Both the position numbers and the translations under genes were made by a program. A stretch of 64,000 nucleotides of DNA from Butyricicoccus pullicaecorum DSM 23266 (lineage in GTDB: Bacteria; Bacillota; Clostridia; Oscillospirales; Butyricicoccaceae). The notes under the pieces were generated by a model. That model saw nothing but the letters and a program-made list of their open reading frames with translations. It ran no database searches and was not told where the DNA came from. The stretch is from positions 310,001 through 374,000 of the forward strand of contig NZ_FUXW01000002.1 of NCBI RefSeq assembly GCF_900167005.1, given 5' to 3'. Positions within the stretch are counted from its first letter, which is position 1. Each line of letters starts with the position of its first letter. This document shows, piece by piece, positions 1-8,617 of this stretch.

Positions 1-83
1 ATGGTGAGTCCCTTAATTGTCGCGACGGCCATCACACCAATGAGCAGGATCACGGCAATAAAAGAGAAAATACTCTTTTTCAC
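1..83 (-). CDS. N-terminal end of a membrane or exported protein, possibly SecD (partial)
   Basis: Only the first 27 codons are inside the window. Translation from a GTG at 83-81 gives a short basic start (MKKS) followed by one hydrophobic segment (FIAVILLIGVMAVATI), as in an N-terminal membrane anchor. A strong ribosome-binding site (AGGAGG, 97-92) sits 8 bases before the GTG and a consensus promoter lies at 120-148. The short basic N-terminus plus single helix fits SecD, the first subunit of the SecDF translocation motor, but many anchored proteins start this way. The identity is a guess; the presence of a gene start is well supported. Confidence 0.55.
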   Translation of the reverse strand, partial: MKKSIFSFIAVILLIGVMAVATIKGLT

Positions 84-119
84 GTTTTAAACCTCCTAAA
101 TAAAATACACATAACGTGT

Positions 120-148
120 ATTATAGCCCCATTCGACAGGGTTGTCAA
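120..148 (-). promoter_or_regulatory. Sigma-A-type promoter of the secD-like gene
   Basis: On the minus strand TTGACA (148-143) is followed after 17 bp by TATAAT (125-120), a perfect consensus. It lies between the purB stop codon and the GTG start at 83. Confidence 0.8.
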
Positions 149-157
149 ATCGGTCGA

Positions 158-1588
158 TTACAGATTGATTTCGACCGTAATATCTGCGTCTGCGAGGTAG
201 GGCTTGATACGAGGCTCAACTTCGTTGTGCAGGAAATCGTCGACCTGTGCCGGGCAGCGTCCGATGTAGCGAGCGGGATCGAGCTCTGCCATGATTTCTT
301 CACGGGTCAGACCGAACATCGGGTCAGCAGCAATGCGATCGATCAGGTCATTTTCCAGACCTTCCTCCTTGATGCGCTTGCCAGCTGCCATGGAGTGCAT
401 ACGAATCTGCTCATGCAGCTCCTGACGGTTGCCGCCGCGCTTTACAGCACTCATCATGATGTTCTCGGTTGCCATAAAGGGCAGCTCGTTCATGACGCGC
501 TGATGAATGACCTTGGGATATACAACCAGACCGGAGACGACGTTGATCATGATGTTCAGGATGGCGTCGACAGCCAGGAAGCCTTCCGGAATGGAGATAC
601 GCTTGTTGGCGGAGTCGTCCAGCGTACGCTCGAACCACTGATTGTAAGCGGTAAAGGCAGGGTTCAGGCTGTCGCAGATGACATAGCGAGCCAGAGCGCA
701 GATACGCTCGGAACGCATGGGATTGCGCTTGTAGGGCATTGCAGACGAGCCAATCTGATGTGCTTCGAAGGGCTCTTCGATCTCCTTGAGGTGCTGGAGC
801 AGGCGCAGGTCGGTTGCAAACTTACCGGCAGACTGTGCGATGCCGGACAGCGTAGCGAGTACCTGAGCGTCGATCTTACGGGAGTAGGTCTGACCGGAAA
901 CCGGAACAACACCAGCGAAGCCGAAATCGTCAGCGATCATCTGCTCCATCTTCTTGATCTTCTCATCATCGCCGTCGAACAGTTCCATAAAGGAAGCCTG
1001 CGTACCGGTAGTGCCCTTAGAGCCCAGCATGCGCAGATTCTCGATACGGTAGTTGATCTCATCGAGGTCCATGAGCAGCTCGTTCATCCAAAGGGTTGCA
1101 CGCTTGCCGACGGTGGTCAGCTGTGCGGGCTGGAAATGGGTGAAACCAAGGGTGGGCTGCGCCTTGTGCTCTTCTGCGAAGACAGACAGCTTTTCCAGAA
1201 CAGCAACCAGCTTTTTACGTACCAGCTTGAGGCCTTCACGCAGCTGAATGATGTCGGTATTATCGCCTACATAAGCGCTGGTCGCTCCCAGATGAATAAT
1301 GCCGGCAGCTTTGGGGGCAACCTTACCGAAAGCATAGACATGACTCATAACGTCATGGCGGACTTCCTTCTCACGTGCACGGGCGACTTCGTAGTCGATG
1401 TTGTCCTTGTTGGCCTCCATTTCATCGATCTGCTCCTGGGTGATGTTGAGACCCAGAGCCTTCTCTGCCTTAGCCAGAGAGATCCACAGACGACGCCAGG
1501 TGGAGAACTTCATGTCGGGAGAAAAGACATACAGCATCTCCTTGGAAGCATAACGTGCCGAGAACGGACTTTCATAAACAGCGCTCAA
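158..1588 (-). CDS. purB: Adenylosuccinate lyase
   Basis: PurB removes fumarate from SAICAR and from adenylosuccinate, in IMP and AMP synthesis. The 476-residue protein has the fumarase/argininosuccinase-superfamily signature SSAMPYKRNPMRSER and N-terminal matches such as YASKEMLYVFS, and its length is normal for the family. I place the start at a TTG (1588-1586) because an AAAGGA site lies 9 bases upstream; no ATG in frame has such a site, and the upstream ATG would need unrelated extra residues. It is a single-gene unit, preceded by the hairpin at 1630-1660 and its own promoter-like hexamers at 1658-1686. Confidence 0.95.
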   Translation of the reverse strand: MSAVYESPFSARYASKEMLYVFSPDMKFSTWRRLWISLAKAEKALGLNITQEQIDEMEANKDNIDYEVARAREKEVRHDVMSHVYAFGKVAPKAAGIIHLGATSAYVGDNTDIIQLREGLKLVRKKLVAVLEKLSVFAEEHKAQPTLGFTHFQPAQLTTVGKRATLWMNELLMDLDEINYRIENLRMLGSKGTTGTQASFMELFDGDDEKIKKMEQMIADDFGFAGVVPVSGQTYSRKIDAQVLATLSGIAQSAGKFATDLRLLQHLKEIEEPFEAHQIGSSAMPYKRNPMRSERICALARYVICDSLNPAFTAYNQWFERTLDDSANKRISIPEGFLAVDAILNIMINVVSGLVVYPKVIHQRVMNELPFMATENIMMSAVKRGGNRQELHEQIRMHSMAAGKRIKEEGLENDLIDRIAADPMFGLTREEIMAELDPARYIGRCPAQVDDFLHNEVEPRIKPYLADADITVEINL

Positions 1589-1629
1589 TGTTAGACATCC
1601 TTTCGCATACAAAATTGGTCAAATGAACA

Positions 1630-1660
1630 AAAAAGACGGACGAAAACGTCCGTCTTTATT
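1630..1660 (-). terminator. Intrinsic terminator of the aspartate-type aminotransferase gene
   Basis: An 11-bp inverted repeat (1632-1642 with 1647-1657, loop AAAA) is followed on the minus strand by a run of six T. It lies 55 bp past the aminotransferase stop and is overlapped by the start region of purB transcription. Confidence 0.8.
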
Positions 1661-1686
1661 TTAGCAGTTTTCGCAGGTGCCTGCAA
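1658..1686 (-). promoter_or_regulatory. Putative purB promoter abutting a hairpin
   Basis: TTGCAG (1686-1681), 17 bp, then TAAAAT (1663-1658) on the minus strand. The expected start of transcription falls inside the hairpin at 1630-1660, so the purB messenger would begin with this stem-loop. Confidence 0.55.
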
Positions 1687-1711
1687 GAAAAAATGCAGAT
1701 CGCCGATGATT

Positions 1712-2917
1712 TTAGGCGTTTTTAATAAACTCTTCCAGTCGGTCGAGGCCCTTATCGATTTCTTGCATAGACGTTGCGTAGCTCCAGCGGATAAAGCCGG
1801 GGGCTGCGAACGCAGTACAAGGTACGGTTGCAACCAGACCCTTTTCCAGGAACAGCTTGGCAAAGTCATTGTCATCGTTGATTTTCTGGCCGTACATTTC
1901 CTTGCCGATAAAGGAATGCATGTCCATCATAACGTAGAATGCACCCTGCGGCTTAATGCAGGAAACGCCTTCGATTTTATTCATGCGCTCAACCAAGTGG
2001 TCACGACGTGCCTGGAATGCCTTGCGCATGTATTCAATATCTTCCTGCGGGCCGTTCAGTGCTTCGATGGCAGCATACTGGGAAATGGTGCTGGGCGCGG
2101 AGGTCGAGTGACTGACATAGTTGCTCATTGCACGCGCGATTTCGGGGGACGCTGCGGCATAACCGATACGCCAACCGGTCATAGCATAGGACTTGGATAC
2201 ACCGTTGATGACGATGCAGCGGCGGTTGATCTCTTCACCCAGAGAGGCAATCGAGCAGTACTCCAGATCATCATAAACCAGATTGCTGTAAATATCGTCA
2301 GCGATTACATACAGATTGTGCTTGATGCAGACATCAGCGATTGCCTGCAGCTCTTCCTTGGTGTAAACCATACCAGTCGGGTTCGAGGGAGAGTTGAGCA
2401 TAAACGCTTTGGTCTTGGGCGTAATAGCAGCTTCCAGCTGATCGGCGGTGATTTTGAAGTGCTGATCCTGACCTGCTGCAACGATGACCGGAATTGCGCC
2501 TGCCTGCTGAACCATTTCGCTGTAAGAAACCCAGTACGGTGCTGCGATTACGACCTCATCACCCGGATCGCAGAGAACCATGAGCGAGAGGAAAACGACG
2601 TGCTTTGCGCCGGAAGCGACAACGATCTGCTCGGGACGATACTCCAGACCGTAATCTTCACGCATGCGGTAGCAAGCAGCCTTTTTCAGCTCAAGCAGAC
2701 CGGATGCCGGTGTATATTTGGTTTTATTGTTTTCAATTGCGAGAATACCAGCCTGCTTGATGTGCTCGGGCGTGGGAAAATCGGGCTCGCCGGCGCCAAA
2801 ACCGACAACATCGATACCGTTGGCCTTCATATCTTTGAACATCGAGTCAATCACCAATGTGGTAGATGCCTGTACACGGGATGCAATTTTTGAAATGGGC
2901 TTAAGATCCTGATGCAT
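1712..2917 (-). CDS. Pyridoxal-phosphate aminotransferase, aspartate type (class I/II)
   Basis: A fold-type I aminotransferase of 401 residues, closest in feel to the AspB/AspC group that moves the amino group of aspartate to 2-oxoglutarate. The PLP lysine lies in SKSYAMTGWRIGYA; other family motifs are NSPSNPTG and the N-terminal GAGEPDFPTP substrate loop. It starts at ATG 2917 behind AAGGGGG, with a consensus promoter at 2948-2976 and a terminator at 1630-1660, so it is transcribed alone. Exact substrate (aspartate, or a broader set including aromatic or prephenate) cannot be read from sequence. Confidence 0.88.
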   Translation of the reverse strand: MHQDLKPISKIASRVQASTTLVIDSMFKDMKANGIDVVGFGAGEPDFPTPEHIKQAGILAIENNKTKYTPASGLLELKKAACYRMREDYGLEYRPEQIVVASGAKHVVFLSLMVLCDPGDEVVIAAPYWVSYSEMVQQAGAIPVIVAAGQDQHFKITADQLEAAITPKTKAFMLNSPSNPTGMVYTKEELQAIADVCIKHNLYVIADDIYSNLVYDDLEYCSIASLGEEINRRCIVINGVSKSYAMTGWRIGYAAASPEIARAMSNYVSHSTSAPSTISQYAAIEALNGPQEDIEYMRKAFQARRDHLVERMNKIEGVSCIKPQGAFYVMMDMHSFIGKEMYGQKINDDNDFAKLFLEKGLVATVPCTAFAAPGFIRWSYATSMQEIDKGLDRLEEFIKNA

Positions 2918-2947
2918 TTATAGTGACCCCCTTGGTTTAGTAATTCT

Positions 2948-2976
2948 ATTATACGGCAATTGATCGATTTTTGCAA
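2948..2976 (-). promoter_or_regulatory. Promoter of the aspartate-type aminotransferase gene
   Basis: Minus-strand TTGCAA (2976-2971), 17 bp, TATAAT (2953-2948). The start codon follows 31 bp further on. Confidence 0.75.
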
Positions 2977-3010
2977 GATGAGAGCGAAAAAGCTGCAAGG
3001 CATAGAAAAC

Positions 3011-3048
3011 AAAAAAATCGCTCTGACTCCAGAAGAATCAGAGCGATT
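3011..3048 (-). terminator. Terminator ending the long yicC-to-thiN operon
   Basis: The stem ATCGCTCTGA / TCAGAGCGAT is followed by seven T on the minus strand, 18 bp past the thiN stop codon. Confidence 0.85.
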
Positions 3049-3065
3049 GTGACAAAGTGCGAAGA

Positions 3066-3722
3066 TCAGCGAGCGCGATCACGGGAACGAATAATAAACG
3101 CTCTTCCCTGTTTGATCGCAATGCGCGCGTGCGATGCGGTCACTTCGTTTGAGATTGTGTACATCGTGCTGCGCGTGACCGATGCATCAGATAACGGATA
3201 TTTTGCACCTGTGATGGAGACACCGTGCAGTGTGTAGTCCAGCGGAATGATGGAAAAATACTTATATGCATCATCCCGTGCAAGTTCAATGGTGTCGGAA
3301 TCGACAAAGAACAGTTCGTTCTGTGCATCCAGAATACGGCAGGTGCAGCCGCGCTCCCAGGCATATTCACATAGGGAGAGATTGGACAGCAGATGATCGA
3401 GCCGTCCACCGGTTGCACAGGCAATCCAAACTGAGGTGCACCCGCGATCGATGACAACCTGCAAGGCGTGCATGGTGTCTGTGTCATCTTTTTCGGGTAC
3501 CAGCTGAATGCGCTCACAGTCGATATCCGGACAGACACTGGAATCAAAGTCTCCGACAATCAGGTCGGGATGACAATGCAGCTTGGCAAGATGGCGTGTA
3601 CCGGAGTCGGCACAGACGACTTTAACAGACGGATGCGCCTGCAAAAAGTTTGCAACATAACCGACTTCCTGCTCCGGGGAACCGGATAAAATCAGCGCTT
3701 CTGTTCCTTGCCAAGTTTCCAT
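3066..3722 (-). CDS. thiN: Thiamine pyrophosphokinase
   Basis: ThiN transfers pyrophosphate from ATP to thiamine to make thiamine diphosphate. The 218-residue protein has the family ADSGTRHL and GDFDS motifs near residues 39-59, the PEKDDTDT motif near the substrate site, and the C-terminal beta-domain with SDASVTRS. It is the last gene of the long operon: its ATG lies inside the end of rsgA (31-bp overlap) behind AAAGGAT. In many Firmicutes the rsgA-rpe-thiN order is found; here rpe is absent between the two genes. Confidence 0.93.
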   Translation of the reverse strand: METWQGTEALILSGSPEQEVGYVANFLQAHPSVKVVCADSGTRHLAKLHCHPDLIVGDFDSSVCPDIDCERIQLVPEKDDTDTMHALQVVIDRGCTSVWIACATGGRLDHLLSNLSLCEYAWERGCTCRILDAQNELFFVDSDTIELARDDAYKYFSIIPLDYTLHGVSITGAKYPLSDASVTRSTMYTISNEVTASHARIAIKQGRAFIIRSRDRAR

Positions 3723-4588
3723 TCTTTCAGATCCTTTACACTTTCGTACAGTTTGACATAGCTGTCATAGCGTGACTGCGCGATTTCACCCGCCTCCACG
3801 GCTGCTCGGATGGCACATCCCTTTTCTTTGACATGTGCACAGCCGGTAAACTGGCACTGCATCAAGTAGGGTTCGAACTCACGGAATGCATATTGCAGAT
3901 CTTCTCGCAGGACAAGATCCATCTGCTCGGTGTCGAACGAGGAAAAGCCCGGCGTGTCGGCAATATATCCACCATCATAAGGAACAAGTTCAACGTGACG
4001 GGTTGTGTGACGGCCACGGCCGATACGATCGGAGATTGTACCGGTTTCGGCAGCGAAGTCCGGAATCAATCGGTTGAGCAGGCTGGACTTGCCAACGCCG
4101 GAATTACCGGCGAAGGCAGCCGCCTTGCCGCGCAGGAAGGTGCGCAGTTCCTCTACGCCCTCCCCAGTCGCTGCACTCAAACGGAATACTTCGATTCCGA
4201 CACTCTTGTAAATTTCATAGAGTTCCTGACTATCGTTGAGATCGCATTTATTCAGCACGACACAGGAGTCGATGCCCTTGTTTTCTGCAATCGCGATGAC
4301 CTTATCGATCAGAAACGGTTCGGTTTTGGGTTGTGCTTCGGTCGCAACGATGACAACCAGATCAAGGTTTGCGACAGCCGGACGGATGAGACTGTTTTTG
4401 CGAGATTTAATCTCAAGCAGATATCCTGTTCCGTCCGCTTGTACTTCGAGCTCTACCAGATCACCGACAATCGGTTTGCCGATGGTCTTACGGAACTTGC
4501 CGCGTGCTTTGCACTCAACGACACCTTCCTTGGTATCGACGTAGTAAAAACCACCGATACCCTTTAAAATACGTCCTTCCATGTACAT
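3692..4588 (-). CDS. rsgA: Ribosome small-subunit maturation GTPase RsgA
   Basis: RsgA (YjeQ/YloQ) is a circularly permuted GTPase that checks late 30S subunit assembly. Its G motifs come in the permuted order: NKCD at residues 113-116, then the P-loop GNSGVGKSS at 161-169, then DTPG at 211-214. An N-terminal OB-fold segment precedes them and a C-terminal Cys/His zinc knuckle (CQFTGCAHVKEKGC) follows. Length of 298 residues is normal. ATG 4588 follows an AGG in the last codons of prkC; a second ATG at 4582 is possible. In B. subtilis the orthologue is a PrkC substrate, which fits its place next to prkC. Confidence 0.95.
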   Translation of the reverse strand: MYMEGRILKGIGGFYYVDTKEGVVECKARGKFRKTIGKPIVGDLVELEVQADGTGYLLEIKSRKNSLIRPAVANLDLVVIVATEAQPKTEPFLIDKVIAIAENKGIDSCVVLNKCDLNDSQELYEIYKSVGIEVFRLSAATGEGVEELRTFLRGKAAAFAGNSGVGKSSLLNRLIPDFAAETGTISDRIGRGRHTTRHVELVPYDGGYIADTPGFSSFDTEQMDLVLREDLQYAFREFEPYLMQCQFTGCAHVKEKGCAIRAAVEAGEIAQSRYDSYVKLYESVKDLKEWKLGKEQKR

Positions 4589-4594
4589 TGCGGT

Positions 4595-6805
4595 TTACCT
4601 GTACATAAACGTGAACGAGTTCGCGTTGCCGTTGATGTAGTATTTTACGGTTTCCGACTGGCCAACAGGACCGTGCACGGTGTAGGTAAATGCACCGTTA
4701 GACGGATCGTAAGGACCGGAATGCAGAACCGTACCATCACCCAGTTCAACCGAGAGCGTTACCGTGTTCTGTGCATTGATCGGAATGCTGATCTCGTAAG
4801 AACCGTCACCCGTACCGGTGCTGCCACCGGAAGAGCCGCTCTGCTCGGGATCACCGTTGCCGCTCTGCTCAGGATCGCTGCTCTGATTGGAATCAGAGTT
4901 GTTATTCTCCTGATTATCCGAATCATTGTTATTGTTTTCCGGACCCTTGGAGATGTAGAGCGTGATCGAGGTATCCGGCATAATCTTTTCACCGGAATCC
5001 GGGCTCTGACGGAAGACCTGACCAGCCGGTGCATCGTTGTACTCCTCGCTGGTGTTGATCGAGGTGAAGTTGAGCGCATTCAGCTCAGCGCGAGCAGCCG
5101 AGATGTCCTTACCGACTACATTCGGCAGTTCAACAGCCTCCGGACCATCGCTGACATACAGATAAATGGTGTCACCCTTCTTGACTTCACGGCCAAGCTC
5201 GGGGCTGATGCTGATGACCTTATCCTTTTCGACGGTCTGATCGTTCTTGTGCTCAATCTGAACTTCGAGACCCAGACCGGTCAGCTTGTTCTCAACCGCC
5301 TGATAGTCTTCGCCGAGGATACCGCCGATGATGCTTTCATCCAGAACGATGACATCTTCATCCTTGGTGTCCTCTTCTTCGTTATCGCATACAACAACGG
5401 TAATCTGACTATTCTTGTCAACCTTACCACTTGCGGGGTCCTGCTCGAGGATTTCGCCATCTTCGGCATTTTCATCTGCACGGCTCTCGCCCTCAACGAT
5501 AATAAAATCATTGCCGTACTGGGACTGTGCATCTTGCAGCTGCATACCGACCAGATTAGGTACATCGACCTTACCCGAACTGCTGAACAGGTTTCCGGCC
5601 TGCATCATAAAGACTGCAACACCGGCTGCAATCATTACAAAAACAGCGACTGCGATACCAGCCATTGCAGCGGGAGAATCGCTGAGCGAGCGTTTTTTCT
5701 TTTTGCGCTTGGAAGAACGACGACCGTCCTCATCCTCTGCCTCGTAGCGATCACGACGGTCACGGTCCGCGGGAGTCGAGCGCGACTGCGAGGGCTTCTG
5801 ACTGGGGCGATAAACCTGATCCTGCGGTTGCGGATCGTCAAACGAACGGCTGTGCGCAGTTGCTGCGGCAGCCTGCTGGCGATTCATACGCGGCAGTGCG
5901 ATGGTTTCATCAGTAGCAGCACGACCGCCGCCAGGCATGCGTGCCTCGGCACCAGCCGAGGTAAAGCGCAGATTCGGGTTGTTCTTGAGACGTTCCAAAT
6001 CATTGTAGATGTCGTCAGCCGATGCATAGCGCTGAGACAGAACCGGGCACATTGCGCGCATGACGATGTCATCCATACCGCGCGGAATGCCGGGAACCAG
6101 TTCGCTCGGGAGCGGTGCCTGTGCATTGATATGCTGCATGACAATTGCGATCGGGGTATCGCCGTCAAACGGTACACGACCGGTCAGCATTTCGTACATA
6201 ACAACGCCGAGCGAGTACAGGTCTGCGCGGTGATCGATGCGGGAGCCCTTGGCCTGTTCGGGAGAAATGTAGTGAACCGAACCGATGGCTTCCTGAATGA
6301 CGCGTGTTTCCTGATTCTTTTCAAAACGAGCGATGCCGAAGTCGGTTACCTTAACCGTGCCATCACGCAGCAAGATGATGTTGTGCGGCTTGATATCCTG
6401 ATGGATGATGCCGCGGCTGTGCGCGTGAGAGAGTGCTTTGGAGATCTGCTGCGCAAAAAACAGCGTTTCCTGCCAGGACAGACTGCCCTTGCGCTGCAAG
6501 TAATTCTTGAGCGTGATACCCTCGATCAGCTCCATAACAATGTACTGAACCGGGCTATTGGAGGGCGAGACGTCGAAGATCGAGACGATATTGTTATGGG
6601 ACAGCTTGGCAACCGCCTGTGATTCATTGCGGAAGCGGCGATGGAATTCCTCGTCGTTTGAGAATTCCTCCTTCATGATTTTGATGGCTACAAAGCGATC
6701 CAAAACGCGGTCACGCGCTTTATAGACCACAGCCATGCCGCCGACACCAAGAATCTCCAACATTTCATAGCGGTTGTCGAGCAGCTTTCCTATGTATTTA
6801 TCCAT
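4595..6805 (-). CDS. prkC: PASTA-domain Ser/Thr protein kinase PrkC (IreK/Stk1 type)
   Basis: A 736-residue membrane kinase that senses cell-wall fragments or lipid II through extracellular PASTA repeats and phosphorylates division, wall and translation proteins. The kinase domain spans about residues 10-275: glycine loop GVGGMAVVY, lysine K42, catalytic loop HQDIKPHN (134-142), DFG 155-157. A basic juxtamembrane stretch ends in SKRKKKK (365-371), the membrane helix is about 380-403, and three PASTA-like units lie at about 413-474, 485-553 and 556-622. The catalytic motif is HQD rather than HRD. After the PASTA units come an Asn/Ser/Gly-rich linker (623-668) and a beta-rich tail. ATG 6805 has a clear AAGGAG site inside prpC and overlaps it by 8 bp. 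Confidence 0.95.
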   Translation of the reverse strand: MDKYIGKLLDNRYEMLEILGVGGMAVVYKARDRVLDRFVAIKIMKEEFSNDEEFHRRFRNESQAVAKLSHNNIVSIFDVSPSNSPVQYIVMELIEGITLKNYLQRKGSLSWQETLFFAQQISKALSHAHSRGIIHQDIKPHNIILLRDGTVKVTDFGIARFEKNQETRVIQEAIGSVHYISPEQAKGSRIDHRADLYSLGVVMYEMLTGRVPFDGDTPIAIVMQHINAQAPLPSELVPGIPRGMDDIVMRAMCPVLSQRYASADDIYNDLERLKNNPNLRFTSAGAEARMPGGGRAATDETIALPRMNRQQAAAATAHSRSFDDPQPQDQVYRPSQKPSQSRSTPADRDRRDRYEAEDEDGRRSSKRKKKKRSLSDSPAAMAGIAVAVFVMIAAGVAVFMMQAGNLFSSSGKVDVPNLVGMQLQDAQSQYGNDFIIVEGESRADENAEDGEILEQDPASGKVDKNSQITVVVCDNEEEDTKDEDVIVLDESIIGGILGEDYQAVENKLTGLGLEVQIEHKNDQTVEKDKVISISPELGREVKKGDTIYLYVSDGPEAVELPNVVGKDISAARAELNALNFTSINTSEEYNDAPAGQVFRQSPDSGEKIMPDTSITLYISKGPENNNNDSDNQENNNSDSNQSSDPEQSGNGDPEQSGSSGGSTGTGDGSYEISIPINAQNTVTLSVELGDGTVLHSGPYDPSNGAFTYTVHGPVGQSETVKYYINGNANSFTFMYR

Positions 6806-7562
6806 TTTCAGCTTCTCCTTGTTTTGAAATCCCTGCGCCTGTAAACAGGATTGCGGTAATGTTATCAGAACCGCCATTGTCGCAGGCGGCGGCGATCAGA
6901 TGTTCAACCGCTTCATCAAGAGAGCGGGAAGCGTTGACGAGAGAGACGATTTCAGCATCTTCCAGCATACCGGTCAAACCGTCGGAACACAAGAGCAAAA
7001 GATCGGTCGGGGCGAGCTCGCCCTCAAAAATATCGGCTTCTACGAATTCATCCACACCGACAGCGCGGGTAATCAGGTTGCGATTGGGATGATGACGTGC
7101 CTCCTCAGCGGTGAGCTTGCCCTTGCGGTAGAGCTCCTGCACGTAGGAGTGGTCGAGTGTAAGCTGCGTGATGTCATCCCCGCGGATGCGGTAGGCACGG
7201 CTGTCACCGATATTGATGAGCGTTGCATGACGGCCATCAATGACAGCGGCAACCAGCGTTGTTCCCATACCTTCCAGATCGGGATCACTGATAGACTCCC
7301 GGAACACCGCCTCATTTGCACGGTCTACGGCAATGCGCAGTGCACGGACGGAGGGTCTGCTGGTACCGGAAAACAGTTCTTCGACCTTGTCGGCAAAGGT
7401 ATGAGCGGCGATGGTAGAGGCAATATTTCCGGCTTTTGCACCGCCCATGCCATCACAGACAACCAGAAGCGCATTATTTTTCTCTTCATGTAAGATGGTC
7501 AGAAATGCGTCCTGATTGTTCTTGCGTACCATACCCTGGTGGGTTTTTCCAGAGACGATCAT
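6798..7562 (-). CDS. prpC: PP2C-family protein phosphatase PrpC (Stp/IreP type)
   Basis: This metal-dependent Ser/Thr phosphatase reverses phosphorylation by the kinase encoded just downstream. The 254 residues are all phosphatase domain, with metal-binding aspartates in VCDGMGGAKAGN (about 36-47), LINIGDSRAYRI, LLLCSDGLTGML and the C-terminal DNGGSDNITAI. There is no membrane segment, so it acts in the cytoplasm. It overlaps rlmN by 4 bp (ATGA) and prkC by 8 bp, typical of translationally coupled kinase-phosphatase pairs. Confidence 0.96.
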   Translation of the reverse strand: MIVSGKTHQGMVRKNNQDAFLTILHEEKNNALLVVCDGMGGAKAGNIASTIAAHTFADKVEELFSGTSRPSVRALRIAVDRANEAVFRESISDPDLEGMGTTLVAAVIDGRHATLINIGDSRAYRIRGDDITQLTLDHSYVQELYRKGKLTAEEARHHPNRNLITRAVGVDEFVEADIFEGELAPTDLLLLCSDGLTGMLEDAEIVSLVNASRSLDEAVEHLIAAACDNGGSDNITAILFTGAGISKQGEAENG

Positions 7563-8617
7563 TGTATGATTTCACCTTCTTCAAGGGTTCTGCGACGGAG
7601 CTGACCACAGGCTGCGTCAATATCCGGGCCGAGCTTGCGGCGAACGGTTGCGGTGACGCCGTGACGTTCCAAGATTTGCTGGAACTTACGCACGGTATCA
7701 CGCGAACTCGGCTGTAAGGGACTTTCCTTGACCGGATTGAGCGGAATCAGATTGACGTGTGCCGGACGGCCACGCAGCAGAGAGGCAAGTTTTTCCGCCT
7801 GCCAGGGGCGGTCGGTCTTGCCGCGAGCCATCATATATTCGTAAGAGATACGGCGACCGGTTGTATCAAAGTAGTATGCACAGGCCTGCATGAGACGTGC
7901 AACCGGATAGCGCTTGTCGACCGGCATAATACTGCTGCGGCTCTCGTCGTCTGGCGCGTGAAGCGAGATCGATAACGTGATCTGCAATTTTTCATTTGCC
8001 AGTAATTCTATTTTATCAGCTAGACCGCTTGTTGACAAGGAAATATGGCGCTGACCAATCTGAATACCGCCGGGACAGGAAACCAAATGGAGAAATTTTA
8101 GTACATTTTCATAGTTATCGAGCGGTTCACCGGTGCCCATCAGTACAATATTGCTGACCGGTTCGCCGGACTCCTTTTGAATAAACAGCACTTCATCCAG
8201 AATCTCGCCCGCGCTGAGGTGACGCTTAAGCCCAAACAGACCGGACGCACAGAACTTGCAGCCCATGCGGCATCCGACCTGTGTGGATACACATACCGTA
8301 TTGCCGTGTTCGTATCGCATCAGGACACTTTCCACGCAGTCGCCGCCGCGCATCTGCCAGAGATACTTTCTTGTGCCATCTACTTGGGATACCTGCTTGC
8401 GAACGCAGATTGGGACAGTCAGCTCATATCGCTCGGATAATTTTGCGCGAAGCTCCTTGGATAAGTTGGTCATTTCATCGAAAGATTCAACGGCTTCGTG
8501 CAGCCACTTGAAGATCTGACCGGCACGGAAGGGCTTCTCACCCATTTCTTTCAGATCGGCTTTGAGTTCTTCGATGGAAAGACATTTGATTTCTTTTTTC
8601 TGTATTGCTTCGCTCAT
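7559..8617 (-). CDS. rlmN: Dual-specificity 23S rRNA/tRNA adenine-C2 methyltransferase RlmN
   Basis: A radical-SAM enzyme that methylates A2503 of 23S rRNA and A37 of some tRNAs. The 352-residue protein carries the iron-sulfur motif CxxxCxxC at C116, C120 and C123, the GTGEPLDNYENV segment, and conserved cysteines near the C-terminus (DIDAACGQL) used in the methyl-transfer cycle. The start ATG sits behind GAGGAG and overlaps the rsmB stop by 4 bp. RlmN and Cfr share this fold; the operon position and sequence favour RlmN. Confidence 0.95.
   Translation of the reverse strand: MSEAIQKKEIKCLSIEELKADLKEMGEKPFRAGQIFKWLHEAVESFDEMTNLSKELRAKLSERYELTVPICVRKQVSQVDGTRKYLWQMRGGDCVESVLMRYEHGNTVCVSTQVGCRMGCKFCASGLFGLKRHLSAGEILDEVLFIQKESGEPVSNIVLMGTGEPLDNYENVLKFLHLVSCPGGIQIGQRHISLSTSGLADKIELLANEKLQITLSISLHAPDDESRSSIMPVDKRYPVARLMQACAYYFDTTGRRISYEYMMARGKTDRPWQAEKLASLLRGRPAHVNLIPLNPVKESPLQPSSRDTVRKFQQILERHGVTATVRRKLGPDIDAACGQLRRRTLEEGEIIQ

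Noticed and set aside
4673-6622. Long open frame (649 codons) on the plus strand opposite prkC
   Set aside because: It lies fully antisense to a clear kinase gene, has no recognisable domain and no ribosome-binding site; such frames come from the codon bias of the true gene.
7559-8617. Possibility that the radical-SAM methylase is the resistance enzyme Cfr
   Set aside because: Core-operon position and sequence fit RlmN; nothing suggests mobile origin.
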